From the NCBI GenBank assembly GCA_003251955.1, contig QKDV01000252.1, forward strand, positions 1 through 6,388: a DNA stretch of 6,388 nucleotides. Direction: 5' to 3'. The notes beneath the pieces were generated by a model. It saw nothing but the letters and a program-made list of their open reading frames with translations, was not told where the DNA came from and made no database searches. This stretch comes from Methanospirillum hungatei. GTDB lineage: Archaea > Halobacteriota > Methanomicrobia > Methanomicrobiales > Methanospirillaceae. This document shows, piece after piece, positions 1 to 5,106 of this stretch; the stretch's first letter is position 1, and the number at the start of each line of letters is the position of its first letter. The translations under genes and the position numbers were made by a program.

Positions 1-38
1 AACTAATTAGTATCCTTTTTTGAACGTGATTGGCTATT

Positions 39-164
39 TTATCGTTCAATTCCTGTTGCGTTATTTATCTCTTCAAACAGCCTGACGAACCTCTGGACGG
101 TCTCATCATCTACCATACCCGGGGCTTCGCAGATCCGGTCTGAACCGGCGGAAGCATTCCCTGA
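39..164 (-). other. Short coding-like open frame after the DUF1254 gene; possible gene remnant
   Basis: A 41-codon open frame runs from just after a TGA at 165-167 to a TAA at 39-41, overlapping the end of the DUF1254 gene in another frame. It contains an ATG at 116 that would give a 25-residue peptide starting MVDDETVQRFVRLFEEI, followed by NNATGIER. The peptide looks like an amphipathic, charged C-terminal helix rather than random translation. No convincing Shine-Dalgarno site precedes the ATG. I do not recognise a family. It may be the 3' end of a gene joined to the DUF1254 gene by a deletion, a very small real gene, or chance. Confidence 0.25.
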
Positions 165-1288
165 TCAAAGTGAAGCCGGTACTGACTAACTCCTGATAAT
201 GGCTGCCCTTGCGAATCTTTTCCGGTTTTCGGGTAAATGGCAACATATGTGGGGTTTGCCCCAAGAGCATTCAGAGCGACTGCAGCACGATATCCGTATG
301 CAGTTCCGAAGTCCCCGATGGGATCGCCGCTGTAATCCCAACCCCCGAGTGAGACTGAATACACAGCAGATGCATTTGATAGCGTGGGTTTCAACTCACT
401 CATCATCTGCATCCACTCTGCAGAGGCATTATCTCCAAGGACTGTTTCATCAAATGCTAATCCCGGACCTACCTGGATGGAACTCATCTCTTCTACAATC
501 GGACCATCAGCAGCTGTAGGAGGATTTGTCAGCATCAGACTGTTTGCAGTTGCAAAAAATTCTGTGGGAGTCATGTTGAGCACATGGTTCACAGGAATAA
601 AGTCATAAGCCGGGTTATAACTCCCGTTTGGTGGGGAATAGGGTTCTGAACTCAGGTATGCAGTCACAGGGACCAGTTGCATCCCTTTCTGAATTGCAGA
701 GACATTCGGTTGATCTGAAGACCCGTTCTCCAGTGTTCTGACCAGGATCCAGCCGATATCAGTTGGAACCTGTATGTGGATCATCCCCTCCGGAGTAATG
801 CCATGATAGTCTTTCCCGGTAAGTAGGCAGACCTGCTCATCGCTAGGATCACCCTGACCTCCAGAGCCTATAACTGCTACTGTATTCGTATATGCATCCA
901 TAATCTGGGCTGAACAGAAGCGATCAGATGGAGGTTTTACAAAAACATATGCTGGCCCGCTTAAATTTAAAAACGCCTCTGAATAGAGAGTATCAACATT
1001 AGGGGTTACCACACTTGTCTCATTAGGAGTCGCCAGTTTCTGACTGTGCATCAACTGATTTACCGGAGCCTGAATACTTGTAGCCTGCACCGTATTTGTG
1101 GATTTCTTCATGGTGGCATCCATCAGCACCAGAGGAAAACAAAATGTGTATGAATCAAGAACTGTGTTCCAGACTGTTGTGTTGGATGTAAGGTTCTCAT
1201 CAGCCAATACACTGCTTGGAACTGCCGCAGACAAAACAACCACTATCAGCATAGCGGCAGTTGCAAAATGAAACAACCTACAAATCAT
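110..1288 (-). CDS. Secreted DUF1254/DUF1214 family protein, C-terminally shortened
   Basis: The 392-residue product starts with a signal peptide: a short basic start, a hydrophobic stretch at about 9-23, and a likely cleavage after VLA (residue 29). It should therefore be exported. The DUF1254 signature is clear around residues 95-110 (TPNVDTLYSEAFLNLSGP), followed by the IMDAYTN stretch (129-135) and the WILVRTLENG segment (180-189). The start of DUF1214 is seen at about 330-382 (YGYRAAVALNALGANP, YRLHFDQGMLPPV). Family members normally continue with an FWSLTMYD-like block and further strands. Here the protein ends ten residues after LPPV, so most of DUF1214 is missing. Ten N-X-S/T sequons (N32, 36, 89, 108, 188, 195, 221, 238, 286, 305) fit archaeal cell-surface N-glycosylation. 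The ATG at 1288 has an AGGA four bases upstream and an upstream TATA-like box. The biochemical function of the family is not known to me. Confidence 0.85.
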   Translation of the reverse strand: MICRLFHFATAAMLIVVVLSAAVPSSVLADENLTSNTTVWNTVLDSYTFCFPLVLMDATMKKSTNTVQATSIQAPVNQLMHSQKLATPNETSVVTPNVDTLYSEAFLNLSGPAYVFVKPPSDRFCSAQIMDAYTNTVAVIGSGGQGDPSDEQVCLLTGKDYHGITPEGMIHIQVPTDIGWILVRTLENGSSDQPNVSAIQKGMQLVPVTAYLSSEPYSPPNGSYNPAYDFIPVNHVLNMTPTEFFATANSLMLTNPPTAADGPIVEEMSSIQVGPGLAFDETVLGDNASAEWMQMMSELKPTLSNASAVYSVSLGGWDYSGDPIGDFGTAYGYRAAVALNALGANPTYVAIYPKTGKDSQGQPLSGVSQYRLHFDQGMLPPVQTGSAKPRVW

Positions 1289-1300
1289 GATCTTCCTGAC

Positions 1301-1319
1301 CAGAGTACTCAGTACTCTG
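1301..1319. promoter_or_regulatory. Perfect inverted repeat between TATA-like box and start of the DUF1254 gene; candidate operator
   Basis: Two perfect 8-bp arms, CAGAGTAC and GTACTCTG, are separated by TCA (plus strand). The element lies 13-31 bases upstream of the ATG at 1288 and directly after the TATA-like box. A regulator bound here would block the initiation complex, so a repressor operator is the natural reading. A 5' hairpin in the transcript is less likely, because the predicted transcript start is near 1295-1300. Confidence 0.5.
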
Positions 1320-1328
1320 ATTTATACT
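1320..1328 (-). promoter_or_regulatory. Archaeal TATA-like box for the DUF1254 gene
   Basis: On the minus strand the sequence reads GAGTATAAATCAG, giving a TATAAA core about 35 bases upstream of the ATG. With the usual archaeal spacing of about 25 bases from TATA to transcript start, transcription would begin near 1295-1300 and leave a leader of roughly ten bases. That leader still contains the AGGA ribosome-binding site. The assignment rests on position and core match only. Confidence 0.5.
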
Positions 1329-1397
1329 CATGCTTGAATAATAATGGAATAAAGAGGGAAATACTAACTATATGACTCTCAAAAAATAATCAATAGT

Positions 1398-1418
1398 TCT
1401 CTAATAAGGTCTCTAATA
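1398..1418. repeat. Short direct repeat (9 bp, period 12)
   Basis: TCTCTAATA occurs at 1398-1406 and again at 1410-1418, separated by AGG. It lies in the AT-rich gap about 110-130 bases upstream of the DUF1254 start and downstream of the SMR gene. A period of 12 is not a whole helical turn, and the arms are low in complexity, so chance is possible. Confidence 0.3.
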
Positions 1419-1453
1419 TTCCTTCTTTAGACAACTTAAGAAACATTGCATAT

Positions 1454-1466
1454 TAAAATAATTTTA
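1454..1466 (-). terminator. AT-rich inverted repeat after the glycosyltransferase/SMR unit; possible termination region
   Basis: TAAAAT and ATTTTA flank a single base, 43-55 bases beyond the stop codon of the SMR gene. The surrounding minus strand contains several short T-rich runs (AAAATTTT, ATTATTTTAAT), the kind of sequence at which archaeal polymerase tends to stop. There is no long T run and the stem is all A-T, so support is weak. The whole 1289-1508 gap holds no gene that I can see. Confidence 0.2.
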
Positions 1467-1508
1467 TCATCTCTTTTACAAGGTTAAAATTTTCGACTCA
1501 TCTAAAAT

Positions 1509-1865
1509 TCATCCCTTAACAAGCACAATAATTCCAAAAACAATAATGGCAGCACCAATTACCCTTTGGGCACTAATATTTTCATGAAACAAGAAAAATG
1601 ATGCAATAAATATCAATACAAAAGTTAAGGCAATAAATGGATAGACATAAGAAAGATCTGCCCGGGAAAGAGCTATCAACCAGAATATGGTGGATAAGCC
1701 GTAACAGATTAATCCTCCGATAACCCACGGGTTAAATGCCATTAATAGAGCAGAACTCAATGATAATGAAGTGATGGCCCCGGTACCAGTCATACCTATC
1801 TTCCATAAGATCTGCCCAGAAGACGCAAATAGAATTCCAATAAGAATAATGAGTATTATACTCAT
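1509..1865 (-). CDS. Four-helix SMR/EamA-like membrane protein, probable lipid-linked sugar flippase subunit (ArnE/F-like)
   Basis: The 118-residue product is almost all membrane: helices at about 2-21, 47-66, 71-93 and 98-117, the size and topology of the small multidrug resistance fold. The segment from DLSYVYPFIALTFVL to the FFLFHENIS loop and the glycine-rich last helix resembles ArnE/ArnF and half-size EamA proteins. EmrE-type drug pumps need Glu14 in helix 1. Aligning G17 and K22 of both proteins puts A14 here, so proton-coupled drug export of the EmrE kind is unlikely. The ATG overlaps the stop of the glycosyltransferase gene by four bases, with GAGG five bases before it, so the two are translationally coupled. 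The inferred role is moving the lipid-linked sugar made by its partner. Proteins of this kind often work as dimers or heterodimers; no second subunit is present in the window. Confidence 0.8.
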   Translation of the reverse strand: MSIILIILIGILFASSGQILWKIGMTGTGAITSLSLSSALLMAFNPWVIGGLICYGLSTIFWLIALSRADLSYVYPFIALTFVLIFIASFFLFHENISAQRVIGAAIIVFGIIVLVKG

Positions 1866-2761
1866 AAAACCCTCATTTTTTCTTCGATTCGATCCAGTTT
1901 TTTAGTCAGATAATCGATAATTAATCCGATTGAGGTAAGTTGTACTCCAAAAAGAATAAGGAACACTGAGATAAGGGGATAATATTCATGAACCAGATGG
2001 TAATGGGATATTCTCTCATACAAACTATATAGTCCAAAAAAAGTTCCCACAAAAAAGATAAGTACACCTGGAAGTGATATCATTTTTGCAAGGGGTGATG
2101 TTTCATGCCAGGCTATTGACATTAACGCCCGAAACATCCTGTAGCCGTCCCGAATCGGATGAAGCTTGGAGACTCCAACTCGCTCACGATATTCAATCGG
2201 AATTTCAACTACAATATATCCTAACTTTGCTGCACGTACTGTCATCTTCGTTTCAAATTCAAGACCTTTTGCCTGGACTTGTAATGAATTAAACATACTT
2301 CTTTTAAAGGCACGCATCCCGGTCTGACCATCAATAATATCCCTCCCGCTGATGTAGGTTGCAAGTGCCGAAAAAATCGTATTGCCTATCCGATTAAAAA
2401 ATGGAATGTTTTCAGATTTTTCAATACGGGAACCTAATACAAGATCAGCACCCAGATTCAGTTTTTCAACAAAGGCGGGGATATATCGAGCAGGATATGT
2501 GCAATCCGCATCAGTAAATATAATAATATCACCGGATGTTTTTGTAACACCGGTCATTAGCGCCCCAACCTTTCCCTGATTTGTATTATGTCTGAATACA
2601 GACACTTTCGCATCAGATATTCTAGATGCAATCTCATAAGTTCGGTCTGATGAACCATCATCAACAACGATGATCTCATCGACATATGGAATGTATTCTT
2701 TAATTACAAGTCCTATTGCCTGCTCTTCATTGAAAGCCGGGATTACCAGAGATGTTTTCAT
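1862..2761 (-). CDS. Membrane-anchored family 2 glycosyltransferase, polyprenyl-phosphate sugar transferase type
   Basis: The 299-residue product has a GT-A family 2 domain at about 1-215: the nucleotide-sugar start (SLVIPAFNEEQAIG), the first acidic motif VVDDGSSD (32-39), the metal-binding DAD in FTDADCTYP (82-90), GSR at 110-112, the DGQTGMRAF acceptor region (144-152) and RERVGVSKL (192-200). This pattern is that of dolichyl-phosphate mannose synthase, ArnC and archaeal Agl enzymes, which load a sugar onto a polyprenyl phosphate at the cytoplasmic membrane face. Two C-terminal helices (about 229-247 and 262-284) anchor it, ending in a charged helix. I chose the ATG at 2761; a TTG two codons upstream (2767) is in frame but sits too close to the only weak AGGA. 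Sugar and lipid specificity cannot be read. The coupled SMR gene suggests a synthase-flippase pair feeding surface glycosylation. Confidence 0.85.
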   Translation of the reverse strand: MKTSLVIPAFNEEQAIGLVIKEYIPYVDEIIVVDDGSSDRTYEIASRISDAKVSVFRHNTNQGKVGALMTGVTKTSGDIIIFTDADCTYPARYIPAFVEKLNLGADLVLGSRIEKSENIPFFNRIGNTIFSALATYISGRDIIDGQTGMRAFKRSMFNSLQVQAKGLEFETKMTVRAAKLGYIVVEIPIEYRERVGVSKLHPIRDGYRMFRALMSIAWHETSPLAKMISLPGVLIFFVGTFFGLYSLYERISHYHLVHEYYPLISVFLILFGVQLTSIGLIIDYLTKKLDRIEEKMRVL

Positions 2762-2778
2762 TGCCAAGGTTCCTAGAC

Positions 2779-2799
2779 GATAAATATTACTTATTTATC
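2779..2799. promoter_or_regulatory. Perfect AT-rich inverted repeat in the glycosyltransferase promoter region
   Basis: Perfect 8-bp arms GATAAATA and TATTTATC are separated by five bases, 18-38 bases upstream of the glycosyltransferase ATG and 42 bases past the aksF stop. Either arm could serve as a TATA-like box (GATAAATAA on the minus strand), placing transcript start about ten bases before the ATG. A second TATA-like string, AAATATC preceded by TTAGG, lies at about 2806-2816. The element could be an operator overlapping the TATA box, or a symmetric AT-rich promoter by chance. No T run follows it, so a terminator for aksF is less likely. Confidence 0.4.
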
Positions 2800-2840
2800 A
2801 GGTTAGATATTTCCTAATTATTGCACGGAAATCGATTCTA

Positions 2841-3827
2841 TCAGAGATCAGGAGTAGGGCTCGCCCTCATCCTGACAATCTCTTTGACCACTGCCTCTCC
2901 AACCTCTTTGGTACCCGCTTTCCCGCCAAGGTCAGGTGTCTTCACCCCGTCTGCGAGCACCTTCTGGATAGCAGCCTCGACCATCTTTGCATTCTCCCGT
3001 TCCTGGACATACTTTAGCAGGAGTGAGATACACCTGATTGCAGCTATCGGATTTGCAATCCCTTTTCCTGCGATATCAGGAGCACTGCCATGCACCGGCT
3101 CAAAGAGAGCATGCCCTTTCCCGATGTTAGCACTCGGCAGCATCCCAAGCCCTCCCTCAAGATAAGCAGCAGCATCTGAAAGAATATCACCGAAGATGTT
3201 GGTTGTGACGATTACATCATACCGGTCAGGATGCTGGAGAACATCGAGAACCAGAGCATCGATGTACTTCTTGTCAACCGATACTCCCGCCTTTTCTGCT
3301 TCTTCCTGGCAGATGTTAAGGAAGTAGACATCAGACTTCAGGATATTAGCTTTGTTGCCGATTGTCAGGTGCCGTCTCCGTCTGCCTGCACACGAACTTG
3401 CAAACCGGGCAATTCTTCGCGAACCAGCTTCGGTAACCAACCGGAGTGTACAGGCACGATCTTTCTCCTGCCATTCGATCCCGGAATACAGCCCTTCGGT
3501 ATTCTCACGAACGATTAAAATATCAAAACCCTTCCCAAAGACAGGTCGGAGATTTGCATAAAGGTCGAGTTCCTTTCTGATTGTAAGCACGACACTGTGA
3601 TACGCAGGGTCAGGGGGAGTAGTGATAGCACCGAAGAGGATCAGGTCGGCATCCTTAAGGGCTGCCCTGGTTGTTGGTGAGAGTGGATCACCGGTCCGTT
3701 TCCAGCACTCATATCCGAGATAGACCTGACTAAACTCCCAATCGGGATGAAAAATCTTCAGAACATCTACAGCAGGAGCGATCACTTCTGGACCGATCCC
3801 ATCACCGGGTGCAACCACAACCTTCAT
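2841..3827 (-). CDS. aksF: NAD-dependent beta-decarboxylating dehydrogenase: homoisocitrate/3-isopropylmalate dehydrogenase (AksF/LeuB family)
   Basis: The 328-residue protein is full length for the family. It oxidises and decarboxylates a 2-(R)-hydroxy-3-carboxy acid to the 2-oxo acid, in the cytoplasm, with Mg2+ or Mn2+. Visible motifs are GDGIGPE (8-14), the substrate-carboxylate arginines R84, R94 and R107 (TIRKELDLYANLRP; RENTEGLYSG), catalytic Y114 and K159 (NKAN), metal aspartates D190, D214 and D218 (FGDILSD), and the cofactor loop EPVHGSAPDIAGKGIANP (243-260). D251 occupies the position of Thermus IPMDH Asp278, which marks NAD rather than NADP use. The pocket next to R84 (V80, L81) is hydrophobic and does not by itself separate isopropylmalate from homoisocitrate. 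The AksF name comes from the coupled AksE-type gene. Its ATG overlaps the preceding gene's stop by four bases, with GAGGAAGAG upstream. LeuB is the alternative. Confidence 0.85.
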   Translation of the reverse strand: MKVVVAPGDGIGPEVIAPAVDVLKIFHPDWEFSQVYLGYECWKRTGDPLSPTTRAALKDADLILFGAITTPPDPAYHSVVLTIRKELDLYANLRPVFGKGFDILIVRENTEGLYSGIEWQEKDRACTLRLVTEAGSRRIARFASSCAGRRRRHLTIGNKANILKSDVYFLNICQEEAEKAGVSVDKKYIDALVLDVLQHPDRYDVIVTTNIFGDILSDAAAYLEGGLGMLPSANIGKGHALFEPVHGSAPDIAGKGIANPIAAIRCISLLLKYVQERENAKMVEAAIQKVLADGVKTPDLGGKAGTKEVGEAVVKEIVRMRASPTPDL

Positions 3828-4621
3828 GATCTCTTCCTCTCGTTCATCAGTTCATACACTGCATCTGCAATCTGTTTCGGAGAGGAGCCCCAGTGTACAA
3901 CCACCCCGTGCTTTCCATTGATGGTCTGCAGACCTGATCGCTCTGCCCGGCAGCACCGGGCGATAAACGGTTCCTCACCTGCTGCATTTGCCGGACAGAT
4001 ATCAACAACAGGAAATTCAGTACCATAGCACTCCGCAAGAATCTGGCGTGCAGTCAGACAACCTGCAACCTGTTCATTACCGGTGAGTGAATCTGAATCG
4101 ATAGTCCTTGAAAATCCTCCGGCCCGGCAGGGGAAGACCTCTGCTCCGGTCTCCCTGATATCCCGGATATGGAACTCGAACCGTATCTCAAGTTCCCCGA
4201 AGAACCCAGTCGCCTCAAGGGCACGGATCGTTTCAGCCAGATGAGCACGTGGAGGAATCACGTCATACACATGAACAGTGGTGAGAGCACCTGAATCAGG
4301 GTCACAGATGAAGGTCTTGTGTTCGTCAATTCCAGTGAAGATGACACATCGTTTGCCGGTCTCTACAGCACGACGAATAAGATCTCCCCGGTTATGCAGG
4401 ATCACCCGCTCAGGGTACTGGTAAACTTCATCAGCACGTGCAATCAGGCTGACATGCTTCACCGGACGCATCATGCCGGTTCCTTCGCCAGCCTCTACTT
4501 CCAGGATCTCAAAACCTTCAGGAACTTCATGTATCAGGTATTGCGAGAGGAAGTAGACCTGGTCGCCAACCGGCTTATTACCGGCATACCCGACACATTT
4601 ACAGTGTGGCGGAAAGATCAT
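3824..4621 (-). CDS. Conserved-looking cysteine-rich protein of unknown function inside the aks operon
   Basis: I do not recognise a family for this 265-residue protein. It has no signal peptide or membrane helix, so it is probably cytoplasmic. It has ten cysteines: C7 and C9 as a CxC near the start, C92, C106 and C165, then a C-terminal group C188, C198, C209, C223 and C224. The last group has near-regular spacing (CX9C, CX10C, CX13CC) that could bind metal or an Fe-S cluster. Other visible parts are a mixed sheet-like stretch (RCVIFTGIDEHKTFICDPDSG, split at 91-100 and 101-111), a predicted helix at about 127-138, and a C-terminal segment GVVVHWGSS (239-247) leading to a helix. The ATG at 4621 overlaps the aksE stop and its own stop overlaps the aksF start, both by ATGA, with GGGAG nine bases before the ATG. 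The placement implies a role in the same pathway or in helping the [4Fe-4S] dehydratase; this is inference. Confidence 0.85.
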   Translation of the reverse strand: MIFPPHCKCVGYAGNKPVGDQVYFLSQYLIHEVPEGFEILEVEAGEGTGMMRPVKHVSLIARADEVYQYPERVILHNRGDLIRRAVETGKRCVIFTGIDEHKTFICDPDSGALTTVHVYDVIPPRAHLAETIRALEATGFFGELEIRFEFHIRDIRETGAEVFPCRAGGFSRTIDSDSLTGNEQVAGCLTARQILAECYGTEFPVVDICPANAAGEEPFIARCCRAERSGLQTINGKHGVVVHWGSSPKQIADAVYELMNERKRS

Positions 4622-5106
4622 CTGGAGAGTCTCCCTTTCCAGTATTCAACCAATCCACCTGCAGAGAGAATCTCCTGCATCCTTGAAGAAAGCGGGCCAC
4701 ATGTATACGATCTGCCACCAGCATTGACCGTACCGGTAGTACAATCGTAGGTTATCATCTCTGCATCCTTGCAGACCAGATCATGGCATTCAAGGACCGG
4801 GAGTCCGACGTTGATGCAGTTCCGGTAGAATATCCGTGCAAATGAAGGGGCGATGACAGCAAGCACCCCTGCTTCACGCAAGGCCATAACCGCCTGTTCA
4901 CGTGACGAACCACAACCCATGTTCTTACCTGCAACCAGTACACATCCCCGGAGCCGGGGAGCAAGTGTAGGGTCAAGGTCTTCGAAGGCATGTTCAGCCC
5001 AGACACTTCGATCCTTGGTTCTGAGATACCGGCCTGCAATGACTAGATCGGTATCGATATCCTCTCCGATGCAGACAGCCGGTCCGGTACCAGCAAGAAG
5101 GGTCAT
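4618..5106 (-). CDS. aksE: Homoaconitase / isopropylmalate isomerase small subunit (AksE/LeuD family)
   Basis: The 162-residue product is the swivel-domain subunit that completes the active site of the two-subunit dehydratase. It shows the DIDTDLVIAGRYL opening (16-28), the conserved GCGSSREQA loop with the substrate-binding Ser-Arg (64-72), and FARIFYRNCINVGLP (89-103). Residues 27-30 are YLRT, with R29. In Methanocaldococcus, the homoaconitase subunit MJ1271 has YLRT, where the arginine favours the extra carboxylate, whereas the isopropylmalate isomerase subunit MJ1277 has YLVY. This supports homoaconitase and coenzyme B synthesis over leucine synthesis, although dual use is possible. It starts within the last codons of aksD; the strong GGAGG lies four bases before the ATG and is itself encoded by the R-E-V codons of aksD. 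Confidence 0.88.
   Translation of the reverse strand: MTLLAGTGPAVCIGEDIDTDLVIAGRYLRTKDRSVWAEHAFEDLDPTLAPRLRGCVLVAGKNMGCGSSREQAVMALREAGVLAVIAPSFARIFYRNCINVGLPVLECHDLVCKDAEMITYDCTTGTVNAGGRSYTCGPLSSRMQEILSAGGLVEYWKGRLSR

Noticed and set aside
2..11. 10-bp palindrome ACTAATTAGT at the left edge
   Set aside because: It is short, AT-rich and cut off from context by the window edge; chance is sufficient.
16..22. Run of T on the plus strand as a terminator
   Set aside because: No plus-strand gene reads into it; for the minus-strand genes it is a run of A.
199..608. Two overlapping plus-strand open frames
   Set aside because: Both are antisense to the DUF1254 gene, which has a signal peptide and family motifs.
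2762..2767. TTG start two codons upstream for the glycosyltransferase
   Set aside because: The ATG at 2761 gives the usual family N-terminus (MKTSLVIPAFNEE), and the weak AGGA is better spaced for it.
2821..3165. 114-codon plus-strand open frame with a hydrophobic start
   Set aside because: It is antisense to the conserved C-terminal half of aksF (GDILSD and PVHGSAPDIAG region) and has no recognisable domain.
4319..4750. 143-codon plus-strand open frame
   Set aside because: It lies antisense to the unknown aks-operon gene and aksE, both with clear coupling and motifs; its translation shows no family pattern.
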